Part shown: piece by piece, positions 8,190 to 14,567 of the stretch
How the letters are laid out: each line of letters opens with the position of its first letter
Position numbering within the stretch: position 1 is the first letter of the stretch
From: Deltaproteobacteria bacterium
Lineage (GTDB): Bacteria; Desulfobacterota; DSM-4660; Desulfatiglandales; HGW-15
NCBI GenBank assembly: GCA_016932235.1
Contig: JAFGDF010000044.1
Coordinates: 1-17,447, forward strand
DNA length: 17,447 nt
Direction of reading: 5' to 3'
Position numbers and translations under genes: made by a program
Notes under the pieces: model-generated
What the model was told of the DNA's origin: nothing
The model's input: only the letters and a program-made list of their open reading frames with translations
Databases searched by the model: none

Positions 8190-8687
8190 TTGTTTAAAGA
8201 AGAAAATGAAGTTGAACTTATAGAGAAAGTGGTTCATATCAGCCGGGTCGCGAAAGTCGTAAAAGGAGGCAGAAGGTTCAGTTTTAGCGCCATTGTTGTG
8301 GTCGGCGATGGAAATGGCATGGTTGGAGGCGGTCTTGGAAAGGCCAATGAAGTCCCTGAGGCCATCAGGAAGGGGATCGAGATGGCTAAAAAGGATATGA
8401 AACCGGTCAATGTTTTGGATGGCAGTATCCCTCATGAGGTTATTGGTGAATGGGGCGCGGGAAAGGTGCTTATCAGGCCTGCAAGAGCTGGAACAGGGGT
8501 AATTGCCGGCGGCGCTGTCAGGGCTGTACTGGAAGCAGCAGGTGTACAGAATATTTTAACAAAATGTCTGGGATCCCACAATCCTCATAATCTGGTGAAG
8601 GCTACTCTAAAGGGGCTTTATTCCCTTCGAAGTCCGCAAGAGATTGCGCATAGAAGGGGAAAAGACGTTGAAGAATTATTGAATTGA
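8190..8687 (+). CDS. rpsE: 30S ribosomal protein S5
   Basis: S5 lies at the mRNA entry and decoding region of the 30S subunit and influences fidelity. The 165-aa product has the N-terminal double-stranded-RNA-binding domain (about residues 9-75) with [20 protein letters not shown] and [13 protein letters not shown]. The C-terminal domain includes [20 protein letters not shown] and [11 protein letters not shown]. The start is TTG 8190, six bases after GAGGAGA (8177-8183). The 60-base gap before it shows nothing beyond the ribosome-binding site. Confidence 0.97.
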   Translation: MFKEENEVELIEKVVHISRVAKVVKGGRRFSFSAIVVVGDGNGMVGGGLGKANEVPEAIRKGIEMAKKDMKPVNVLDGSIPHEVIGEWGAGKVLIRPARAGTGVIAGGAVRAVLEAAGVQNILTKCLGSHNPHNLVKATLKGLYSLRSPQEIAHRRGKDVEELLN

Positions 8688-8720
8688 CCGATTATTTCAA
8701 GATCATGAAAGAGATATAAT

Positions 8721-8900
8721 ATGAGTGATACTATAAAGGTGACCCTGGTCAAAAGCGGTATTGGAAAAAATAAGAAGATCAGGGAGACATTAAAGGGACT
8801 TGGTCTTACGAAAATGAGTAAAACCGTGAGTCTTAAGAATACGGCTGCCATAAGAGGAATGATAAACAAGGTCTCTTATATGGTAAGGATTCAGGATTGA
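8721..8900 (+). CDS. rpmD: 50S ribosomal protein L30
   Basis: L30 is a small 50S protein absent from some lineages, so its presence here is informative. Translation from ATG 8721 gives 59 aa: it begins [20 protein letters not shown] and continues with an [15 protein letters not shown] segment and a [15 protein letters not shown] end, the ferredoxin-like L30 fold. Its position between rpsE and rplO is the canonical place. The Shine-Dalgarno is weak (GAAAGAGA just upstream). The stop TGA is at 8898-8900. Confidence 0.95.
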   Translation: MSDTIKVTLVKSGIGKNKKIRETLKGLGLTKMSKTVSLKNTAAIRGMINKVSYMVRIQD

Positions 8901-8916
8901 TTGGCGGGAGAATATA

Positions 8917-9357
8917 ATGAAATTGAGTGATCTTTCACCTTTAAAGGGATCGAGAAAGAAGAAAAAAAGAGTCGGCAGGGGGCCTGGATCAGGTCATGGA
9001 AAGACTTCCTGCCGTGGACATAAGGGGCAAAAGGCTCGTTCGGGAGGAAGCGTTGCTCCCGGGTTTGAGGGTGGTCAGATGCCTCTTCAAAGAAGGCTGC
9101 CCAAGAGAGGGTTTTTTAATATTTTCAAGAAGGAGTACTCCTTGATCAATACTGGAGATTTGAATAGATTCGAACCCAATACCGAATTAGATTCGGATTC
9201 TTTTCAGAACGCCGGTTTGATAAAAAGATCTAATACCTTGGTAAAATTACTTGGAAACGGGGAAGTATCCGTCCCTCTCGTGATAAAGGTAAACAAAGTG
9301 AGTAAATCCGCTAGGGAGAAGATCGAAGCCGCCGGCGGTAAGGTTGAAATAATATGA
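8917..9357 (+). CDS. rplO: 50S ribosomal protein L15
   Basis: L15 assembles late into the 50S subunit and contacts several 23S domains through a long basic N-terminal extension. The 146-aa product begins [20 protein letters not shown] and contains [20 protein letters not shown] and [19 protein letters not shown], all diagnostic. ATG 8917 is six bases after GGGAG (8906-8910). Its TGA overlaps the secY ATG by four bases (ATGA), a classic coupling arrangement that ties translocase synthesis to ribosomal proteins. Confidence 0.98.
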   Translation: MKLSDLSPLKGSRKKKKRVGRGPGSGHGKTSCRGHKGQKARSGGSVAPGFEGGQMPLQRRLPKRGFFNIFKKEYSLINTGDLNRFEPNTELDSDSFQNAGLIKRSNTLVKLLGNGEVSVPLVIKVNKVSKSAREKIEAAGGKVEII

Positions 9358-10667
9358 TCGGTGGCTTCAAGAATATTCCAAAGATACCCGAGCTGAAAAA
9401 GAGAATATTTTTCACGTTGGGTATGCTTGCCGTATACAGGCTTGGTTGTCATATACCGACTCCGGGTATCGATGCCGCCGCATTGGCAGCTTTTTTCAGT
9501 GAGCGACAGGGAAGCCTCTTTGGTTTATTCAACATGTTCTCCGGTGGCGCGTTGAGCAGGATGTCCGTGATGGCTCTGGGAATAATGCCCTATATCAGCG
9601 CTTCTATTATATTGGAACTGCTGACTGTCGTGATTCCCCATCTGGAAAAATTAAAGAAAGAGGGGGAACAGGGAAGAAAGAAGATCATCCAATATACGCG
9701 CTATGGCACAGTAGTTCTGAGTGTTATTCAGGGACTTGGTATAGCCATTGGGCTGGAACGAATGACAAGTCCTGGAGGAGCCATGATTGTCCCGGCTGGA
9801 GGATGGGGTTTCAGGCTTCTTACGGTTATCACCCTCACGGCTGGAACGGCATTTTTGATGTGGTTAGGGGAACAGATTACTGAAAGAGGAATCGGAAACG
9901 GAATCTCGCTAATAATATTTTCAGGAATTGTAGCTGGTTTTTTCCCGGGGGTATTTCAGACAATAGAACTTATCAGTGTGGATCAAATCAGCGCTTTCTT
10001 TATGGTCGTGATCGTGATATTTATGGTGGCGATCGTCGCTTTCATAGTCTTTATGGAAAGAGGGCAGCGGAGAATCCCTGTTCAGTATGCAAAAAGGGTT
10101 GTGGGCCGGAAGATGTATGGTGGACAGAGTACTCATATCCCCCTGAAGGTCAACACCTCAGGGGTCATTCCTCCGATCTTCGCATCCTCAATAATTATGT
10201 TCCCCGCGACAATAGCTAATTTTTTGAACGTTAAAGAGATTCCACTGCTTGATTTTGTAGTTAACGCGCTTTCTCCTGGTCATATTATCTATAATTTCAT
10301 CTATGTATTATTTATCGTCTTTTTCTGTTATTTCTATACCGCTGTCCATTTCAATCCCGTTGATGTGGCGGACAACATGAAAAAATACGGGGGTTTTATA
10401 CCGGGTATCAGACCGGGGAAAAATACCGCGGAATATATAGATAGAGTGTTAACACGTATAACCCTTAGCGGAGCCATTTATGTATCCGCGGTCTGCATTT
10501 TACCCCAGATACTGATATATAAGCTTCATGTTCCATTTTATTTCGGGGGAACCGCATTGCTGATTGTGGTGGGTGTTGCAATGGATACGGCAAATCAGAT
10601 TGAATCGCACATGCTTTCACGGCACTACGAAGGTTTCATGAAAAAAGGACTGGGGCGAGTCAGGTAG
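9354..10667 (+). CDS. secY: Preprotein translocase subunit SecY
   Basis: SecY is the central channel of the Sec translocon in the cytoplasmic membrane, working with SecE, SecG and SecA. The 437-aa protein shows about ten hydrophobic segments. Conserved elements include [11 protein letters not shown] (175-185), the cytoplasmic loop [14 protein letters not shown] (235-248), which binds SecA and ribosomes, and the GIRPGK loop (351-356). The N-terminus [20 protein letters not shown] is usual for the family. The start overlaps the rplO stop. In many relatives adk and/or map follow secY; here infA follows after 16 bases. Confidence 0.98.
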   Translation: MIGGFKNIPKIPELKKRIFFTLGMLAVYRLGCHIPTPGIDAAALAAFFSERQGSLFGLFNMFSGGALSRMSVMALGIMPYISASIILELLTVVIPHLEKLKKEGEQGRKKIIQYTRYGTVVLSVIQGLGIAIGLERMTSPGGAMIVPAGGWGFRLLTVITLTAGTAFLMWLGEQITERGIGNGISLIIFSGIVAGFFPGVFQTIELISVDQISAFFMVVIVIFMVAIVAFIVFMERGQRRIPVQYAKRVVGRKMYGGQSTHIPLKVNTSGVIPPIFASSIIMFPATIANFLNVKEIPLLDFVVNALSPGHIIYNFIYVLFIVFFCYFYTAVHFNPVDVADNMKKYGGFIPGIRPGKNTAEYIDRVLTRITLSGAIYVSAVCILPQILIYKLHVPFYFGGTALLIVVGVAMDTANQIESHMLSRHYEGFMKKGLGRVR

Positions 10668-10683
10668 CAGAAAGGGATCTTAT

Positions 10684-10908
10684 ATGGCGAAAGAGGAAGC
10701 GATAGAAGTAGAAGGGACTGTAGTTGAGACTTTGCCGAATGCCATGTTCCGGGTTGAATTGGAAAACGGACATAGGTTATTAGCTCACATATCCGGTAAG
10801 ATGAGAATGCATTATATCAAAATCCTTCCTGGTGATAAGGTATCGGTGGAAATGTCGCCTTATGATCTTAATCGGGGTAGAATTACCTATCGTGGTAATG
10901 GAAGTTAG
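10684..10908 (+). CDS. infA: Translation initiation factor IF-1
   Basis: IF-1 occupies the 30S A site during initiation and helps IF-2 and IF-3. The 74-aa protein is a single OB fold beginning [20 protein letters not shown] and containing [20 protein letters not shown] and LNRGRITYR, the family signatures. It is about two residues longer than the E. coli protein. ATG 10684 follows AAAGGGA in the 16-base gap after secY, so it is probably co-transcribed with secY and rpmJ. Confidence 0.98.
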   Translation: MAKEEAIEVEGTVVETLPNAMFRVELENGHRLLAHISGKMRMHYIKILPGDKVSVEMSPYDLNRGRITYRGNGS

Positions 10909-10937
10909 CATTAAATAAGCAGGAGAATATTCAGAGT

Positions 10938-11051
10938 ATGAAGGTCAGGTCATCTGTAAAAAAAATATGTAATAAATGCAAGATAATAAAGCGAAAAGGT
11001 ATCGTGAGAGTTATATGTGATAATCCCCGACACAAACAAAGACAGGGATGA
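10938..11051 (+). CDS. rpmJ: 50S ribosomal protein L36, zinc-binding form
   Basis: L36 is the smallest ribosomal protein and binds 23S rRNA near the factor-binding region. Translation from ATG 10938 gives 37 aa beginning [20 protein letters not shown]. Cys11, Cys14, Cys27 and His32 form the CCCH zinc site of the C+ form, and the protein ends RHKQRQG as expected. AGGAG at 10921-10925 is the likely Shine-Dalgarno, at a rather long spacing of 12 bases. It lies between infA and rpsM, as in Firmicutes and many other bacteria. Confidence 0.95.
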   Translation: MKVRSSVKKICNKCKIIKRKGIVRVICDNPRHKQRQG

Positions 11052-11170
11052 GCCTTTTAAATCTACGCGTTTGGCATGAATTGAAGGATATTGGAGAAAC
11101 AGACTAGCGGGCATCGGGAGTTTGGCCTGCGATCTGCCATGCAATCATAATTAGAAAAAGGGAGTAAAGA

Positions 11171-11542
11171 TTGGCTAGAATATCGGGTGTAGATTTACCT
11201 AAAAAGAAGAGAATAGAAATCGCGCTGACCTATATTTACGGAATCGGAAGGAGCAGCTCTCAGAAGATCCTGACAGAGGCAGGTATTGAGTGGGATCTAA
11301 AATCCGATGATCTAACCGAGGGCCAGATCACAAGTATAAGGAAAGTTATCGATGAAAAGTATAAAGTTGAAGGTGATCTGAGAAGGGACATATCCATGAA
11401 CATTAAGCGGCTGATGGATCTTGGCGTCTATCGAGGCCTGAGGCATAGAAGAGGTTTGCCTGTAAGGGGACAAAGGACAAGTACCAATGCAAGAACGAGA
11501 AAGGGTCCGCGAAGAGCGGTTATGGGGAAGAAGAAAAAATAG
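11171..11542 (+). CDS. rpsM: 30S ribosomal protein S13
   Basis: S13 is a 30S head protein that contacts the P-site tRNA and forms bridges to the 50S subunit. The 123-aa product starts [20 protein letters not shown], has the helix-two-turn-helix region and ends with the basic, tRNA-facing tail [20 protein letters not shown] plus a lysine cluster. The start is TTG 11171, six bases after GGGAG (11160-11164). It is preceded by a 119-base gap, one of the longest in the cluster, which is where alpha-operon leaders lie in other bacteria. Confidence 0.97.
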   Translation: MARISGVDLPKKKRIEIALTYIYGIGRSSSQKILTEAGIEWDLKSDDLTEGQITSIRKVIDEKYKVEGDLRRDISMNIKRLMDLGVYRGLRHRRGLPVRGQRTSTNARTRKGPRRAVMGKKKK

Positions 11543-11559
11543 GAACCTGAGGAAAAGAT

Positions 11560-11955
11560 ATGGCAAAACGAACTAGAAAGGGACAGGGCGCTAAAAAAGA
11601 GAAAAAGAATATCCCTGCGGGAATAATACATATATATTCTACTTTTAATAATACGATAGTCACTATCACCGACAATGAAGGCAATGTGGTAACTTGTTCA
11701 AGCGCGGGTGCGCAGGGTTTTAAGGGTTCCAGAAAGAGCACTCCCTTTGCAGCTCAGCTCGCGGCCCAGGATGCTCTAAAAAAAGCAATGGAAAATGGGA
11801 TGAGGACTGCCGAGGTAAGGGTGAAAGGACCTGGAGTTGGAAGGGAAGCAGCTTTAAGGGCTCTTCAGGTAGATGGCTTTACGGTTAGTATGATTAGAGA
11901 TGTAACACCTATTCCACACAATGGATGTCGGCCGCCCAAAAGGCGTCGTGTCTAA
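11560..11955 (+). CDS. rpsK: 30S ribosomal protein S11
   Basis: S11 lies on the 30S platform beside the E-site mRNA. The 131-aa protein contains [47 protein letters not shown] and the C-terminal [18 protein letters not shown], all invariant family blocks. ATG 11560 follows GAGGAAA in the 17-base gap after rpsM. Downstream lies a 135-base gap filled by inverted heptamer arrays before rpsD. Confidence 0.98.
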   Translation: MAKRTRKGQGAKKEKKNIPAGIIHIYSTFNNTIVTITDNEGNVVTCSSAGAQGFKGSRKSTPFAAQLAAQDALKKAMENGMRTAEVRVKGPGVGREAALRALQVDGFTVSMIRDVTPIPHNGCRPPKRRRV

Positions 11956-11962
11956 ACAAATA

Positions 11963-12064
11963 GTTATCCGTTATTGGTTAATTGTTATTAGACCCGACAT
12001 GATCCAGCTTATGGATAATAACTGATAACTAATAACCGATAACCAACAACCAATAACCAATACT
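11963..12064 (+). repeat. Inverted pair of heptamer arrays between rpsK and rpsD
   Basis: The left array 11963-11990 is four units of 7 bases (GTTATCC, GTTATTG, GTTAATT, GTTATTA). The right array 12016-12064 runs in the opposite sense: TAATAAC, TGATAAC, TAATAAC, CGATAAC, CAACAAC, CAATAAC and a partial CAATACT. The left four units and the first four right units are complementary at 23 of 28 positions, with a 25-base spacer, so the RNA could form a long imperfect hairpin. There is no T-tract after it. It ends 10 bases before the rpsD Shine-Dalgarno. Its role is unknown; it may be a dispersed repeat. Confidence 0.8.
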
Positions 12065-12090
12065 TGATAAATCAAGGAGGAGGACCTGAC

Positions 12091-12720
12091 TTGGCCAGAT
12101 ATACCGGTTCGTCATGCAGATTATGCCGGCGTGAAAATTTAAAATTATTCTTGAAAGGCGATCGATGCTATGGTGATAAATGTGCCTTCGAAAGAAGGCC
12201 CTATGCTCCCGGACAGCATGGTCAGCGGCGTGGCGGAAAATTCTCGGACTATCGCTTGCAGTTACGAGAGAAACAGAAAGTAAAACGAATTTATGGCGTT
12301 TTGGAAGGACAATTCAGAAGATACTACTATAATGCCGAAAAACAAAAAGGTATTACGGGAATTAATCTTCTGACATTATTGGAATGCAGGCTGGAGAACA
12401 TCGTGTACAGAATGGGTTTTGCCTCTTCCAGAAATCAGGCGAGACAACTTGTTCGCCATAACCATTTTCTAGTGAATAATAAAAAGGTAAATATTCCTTC
12501 TTTTCAAGTTAAAGTCGGTGATATTATCGAAGTACATGAGGGCAGCCGCAATGTGCAAACTATACTTGACGCTATGGATACTGTTGTAAGAAGGGGTGTC
12601 CCAAATTGGATAGAGGTTGAAAAGGAGAAATTCCTGGGAACCCTGAAAGCCGTTCCCAACAGGGAAGACTTGACTATGCCTATTCAGGAACAGCTCATAG
12701 TTGAACTGTATTCAAAATAG
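12091..12720 (+). CDS. rpsD: 30S ribosomal protein S4, zinc-binding form
   Basis: S4 starts 30S assembly by binding the 16S five-way junction; in many bacteria it also represses its own operon. From TTG 12091 the protein is 209 aa beginning [15 protein letters not shown]. Cys9, Cys12, Cys26 and Cys31 form a zinc finger (C+ form), and the S4 RNA-binding domain includes [21 protein letters not shown] run AGGAGGAGG at 12075-12083 is an exceptionally strong Shine-Dalgarno and decides the start. The open frame extending to 12064 reads through that site and the heptamer repeat, so I reject the longer form. Confidence 0.97.
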   Translation: MARYTGSSCRLCRRENLKLFLKGDRCYGDKCAFERRPYAPGQHGQRRGGKFSDYRLQLREKQKVKRIYGVLEGQFRRYYYNAEKQKGITGINLLTLLECRLENIVYRMGFASSRNQARQLVRHNHFLVNNKKVNIPSFQVKVGDIIEVHEGSRNVQTILDAMDTVVRRGVPNWIEVEKEKFLGTLKAVPNREDLTMPIQEQLIVELYSK

Positions 12721-12758
12721 GGTATAAAAAACATATAAATCATAGTGGAGGTACTTTT

Positions 12759-13790
12759 TTGGGAGATCTTAAAGTAAGAAACTGGCGGGAATTGATTAAA
12801 CCGAAAAGTATCGTTATGTCTGAAGATGACCATTCTGAATCATACGGGAAATTCGTGGCCGAACCGCTTGAAAGGGGCTTCGGTATTACAATAGGCAATG
12901 CGATGCGGAGGATTTTATTATCCTCACTTCAGGGCGCTGCCATAGTATCAGTAAAGTTTGATAATGTCGTTCATGAATTTTCCACTATCCAAGGTGTAAT
13001 GGAGGACGTAACAGATATCATCCTTAACCTAAAGGAAGTAAGGCTAAAGCTCATAGATGTTGATGAGACGGTGATACGATTAAACAAGAAAGATGAGGGC
13101 GTTGTTACTGCCGGCGATATGGAGGAAACTGATTCGGTAAAAGTGCTAAACAAGGAACAGCATATAGCAACGCTGAACAGTAAAGGTGAATTGAATATTG
13201 AGATGATCGTTAAGATGGGCAAGGGGTATGTCCCTGCTGAAAAGGATAACACGAAAAATTCCCCTATCGGCGTGATCCCCCTGGATGCCGTGTATTCTCC
13301 GATTAAGAAAGTCAATTATGTGGTAACAAACGCCAGGGTGGGTCAGATTACGGATTATGATAAGCTGACTATGGAGATTTGGACCGACGGCAGCATTTCC
13401 CCTGAAGACGCCCTGGCTTTCGCGGCGAAGATCCTTAAAGAACAGATGGCTCCTTTTATTAATTTTGAAGAGGAACCTGAGCCTCAAGAAAAAGCAAAAG
13501 AGGAAGAAGGTGAAAATTTTAATGAAAATCTTTTCAGGCCGGTTTCCGAGCTTGAACTGTCGGTCAGATCCGCAAACTGTTTAAAAAACGCCGAAATCAC
13601 ACTCATTGGAGAACTCGTTCAAAAGACTGAAGCAGAGATGTTGAAGACCAAGAATTTTGGAAGAAAATCACTTAATGAGATTAAGACCATACTTTCGGAG
13701 ATGGGACTTTCGCTTGGAATGAAACTGACGGATTTTCCTCCTAAAGAATCAGACGATGAAAACCACGAAGAAGATAATGAAGAGGATTAA
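12759..13790 (+). CDS. rpoA: DNA-directed RNA polymerase subunit alpha
   Basis: The alpha subunit dimerises to start core RNA polymerase assembly, and its C-terminal domain binds UP elements and activators. The 343-aa protein has the N-terminal dimerisation domain (about 1-235, with [20 protein letters not shown]). An acidic linker rich in Glu follows (236-258), then the C-terminal domain (259-325). Arg270, Asn273, Cys274 and Lys276 in VRSANCLK correspond to E. coli R265, N268, C269 and K271 that contact DNA. A very acidic tail (329-343) closes the protein. The start is TTG 12759, seven bases after GGAGG (12747-12751). Confidence 0.98.
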   Translation: MGDLKVRNWRELIKPKSIVMSEDDHSESYGKFVAEPLERGFGITIGNAMRRILLSSLQGAAIVSVKFDNVVHEFSTIQGVMEDVTDIILNLKEVRLKLIDVDETVIRLNKKDEGVVTAGDMEETDSVKVLNKEQHIATLNSKGELNIEMIVKMGKGYVPAEKDNTKNSPIGVIPLDAVYSPIKKVNYVVTNARVGQITDYDKLTMEIWTDGSISPEDALAFAAKILKEQMAPFINFEEEPEPQEKAKEEEGENFNENLFRPVSELELSVRSANCLKNAEITLIGELVQKTEAEMLKTKNFGRKSLNEIKTILSEMGLSLGMKLTDFPPKESDDENHEEDNEED

Positions 13791-13796
13791 TATTAG

Positions 13797-14228
13797 ATGA
13801 GGCATCAAAAAACAGGAAAAAAATTGGGTCGGGATTCAAGTCACCGAAGGGCTATGCTCAGAAACATGGCCACATCATTGTTTAAACATGAGCAGCTGGA
13901 AACTACAGAGGCCAAAGCCAAGGAACTGAGGCCTGTTGTTGAAAAAATGATCGGTCTGGCTAAAAGAGGCGATCTTCATGCTAGACGGCAGGCGCTTTCA
14001 TTTCTGAAAGATAAAAGCACAACACATGAACTCTTTGAAGAATTAAAAGACAGATATATCAACAGACAGGGCGGCTATGTCAGGATAGTGAAAAAGGGAT
14101 TCAGGAAGGGTGACGGCGCCCCAGTTTCAATTGTCCAGCTATTAACCGGTGAGGGGGAAAAGAAAAAGAAGAAGAAAAAGGAGAAGCCCGCCGCCCCTAA
14201 GAAAAGCGGTAATGAAGCGGAAAAGTAA
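13797..14228 (+). CDS. rplQ: 50S ribosomal protein L17, with lysine-rich C-terminal extension
   Basis: L17 lies near the tunnel exit on the 50S back side. The core, residues 1-117, is standard: MRHQKTGKKLGRDSSHRRAM, LFKHEQLETTEAKAKEL and KKGFRKGDGAPVSIVQL. After it comes an unusual 26-residue tail with seven consecutive lysines (122-128) and Pro/Ala/Lys residues, encoded by an A/G-only stretch that could slip in replication or sequencing. Similar tails occur in other lineages. ATG 13797 is six bases after the rpoA stop, with GAGG inside the end of rpoA. It is the last gene of the ribosomal cluster, with a terminator 31 bases after its stop. Confidence 0.96.
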   Translation: MRHQKTGKKLGRDSSHRRAMLRNMATSLFKHEQLETTEAKAKELRPVVEKMIGLAKRGDLHARRQALSFLKDKSTTHELFEELKDRYINRQGGYVRIVKKGFRKGDGAPVSIVQLLTGEGEKKKKKKKEKPAAPKKSGNEAEK

Positions 14229-14259
14229 AAGTGTCCTTTATAAATCGAAATTCATGAGG

Positions 14260-14294
14260 CCTCCTTGCCGGATTACTGGTAAGGGGGTTTTTTT
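14260..14294 (+). terminator. Rho-independent terminator of the ribosomal cluster
   Basis: CCTCCTTGCC (14260-14269) pairs with GGTAAGGGGG (14278-14287) as a 10-base-pair stem with two G-T wobbles and an 8-base loop. Seven T residues follow at 14288-14294. This is the only strong intrinsic terminator I see after the cluster; it lies 31 bases after the rplQ stop and separates the ribosomal transcript from pyrC. Confidence 0.92.
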
Positions 14295-14317
14295 ATCTGA
14301 TTTAAAAATGTCCTGAG

Positions 14318-14359
14318 GGAGCGTTCCGCCTGCCAATGCAATTGCAGACGGCCGCGTCC
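14318..14359. repeat. Imperfect hairpin with central palindrome
   Basis: CCGCCTGC (14326-14333) pairs with GCAGACGG (14344-14351) with one mismatch around a 10-base loop. Flanking GGAGCG (14318-14323) can pair with CGCGTCC (14353-14359) with one bulge. The loop overlaps a perfect palindrome TGCAATTGCA (14337-14346). There is no T-tract. It stands next to the REP-like element and may be a decayed member of a similar family; that is an inference. Confidence 0.45.
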
Positions 14360-14376
14360 GGGAGTTTAGTCTATCT

Positions 14377-14435
14377 TGGAGGGACACGTTTCATCGTGTC
14401 CGCAATTTCCGGCCACGACAGAGCGTGGCCCTCCA
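14377..14435. repeat. REP-like element: two hairpins inside an outer stem
   Basis: An outer inverted repeat TGGAGGG (14377-14383) and CCCTCCA (14429-14435) encloses two perfect 7-base-pair hairpins. These are GGACACG/CGTGTCC (14382-14388 and 14395-14401, loop TTTCAT) and GGCCACG/CGTGGCC (14411-14417 and 14424-14430, loop ACAGAG). The two hairpins are related in sequence and separated by nine bases. The architecture matches REP/BIME-type dispersed elements mobilised by REP-associated Y1 transposases. It could also protect a 3' end of mRNA. No transposase is in the window. Confidence 0.75.
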
Positions 14436-14513
14436 TCTGACGTTTTAAAAGAGTAAGGAATGATAGTCATTTTCATATTTGACCTCGCAAGGAGCATGTT
14501 GTGCTAGTATTAA

Positions 14514-14551
14514 TTCGAACTTTGAACCTTGAACCTTGAACTTTGAACTTT
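14514..14551. repeat. Tandem heptamer array upstream of pyrC
   Basis: Five consecutive units of 7 bases from 14517 to 14551 read GAACTTT, GAACCTT, GAACCTT, GAACTTT, GAACTTT, preceded by a partial TTC. The array ends 16 bases before the pyrC start and would lie in the pyrC leader or promoter. The period matches the arrays at 11963-12064 and 17296-17330, though the unit sequence differs. Confidence 0.85.
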
Positions 14552-14567
14552 AATATGGAGCATCTGA

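Larger units (their letters stand above)
14229..14567. other. 339-base intergenic spacer with terminator and repeats
   Basis: I found no credible gene in either strand of this spacer. From left to right it holds an intrinsic terminator, an imperfect hairpin with a TGCAATTGCA palindrome, a REP-like double hairpin and a tandem heptamer array; each is listed separately. The rest (about 14436-14513) is A/T-rich. It contains a small inverted repeat AATGA-TAG-TCATT at about 14462-14474 and a poor promoter-like pair, TTGACC (14479-14484) and TAGTAT (14505-14510), with a 20-base spacing that is too long for a confident call. A pyrC promoter must lie somewhere here. Confidence 0.75.

Noticed and set aside
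7983..8435. 150-codon antisense open frame opposite rplR-rpsE
   Set aside because: Shadow of the conserved L18 and S5 genes; no start signal or recognisable domain.
9331..9345. CCGCCGGCGG palindrome near the end of rplO
   Set aside because: Short, low-complexity GC palindrome explained by Ala-Ala-Gly-Gly codons; no T-tract follows.
12064..12090. Upstream extension of rpsD
   Set aside because: It would translate the Shine-Dalgarno run and part of the heptamer array; TTG 12091 gives the canonical MARYTG start.
14479..14510. TTGACC and TAGTAT as a pyrC promoter
   Set aside because: The 20-base spacing is outside the normal range and no better -35 fits the TGCTAGTAT box; left as a possibility only.
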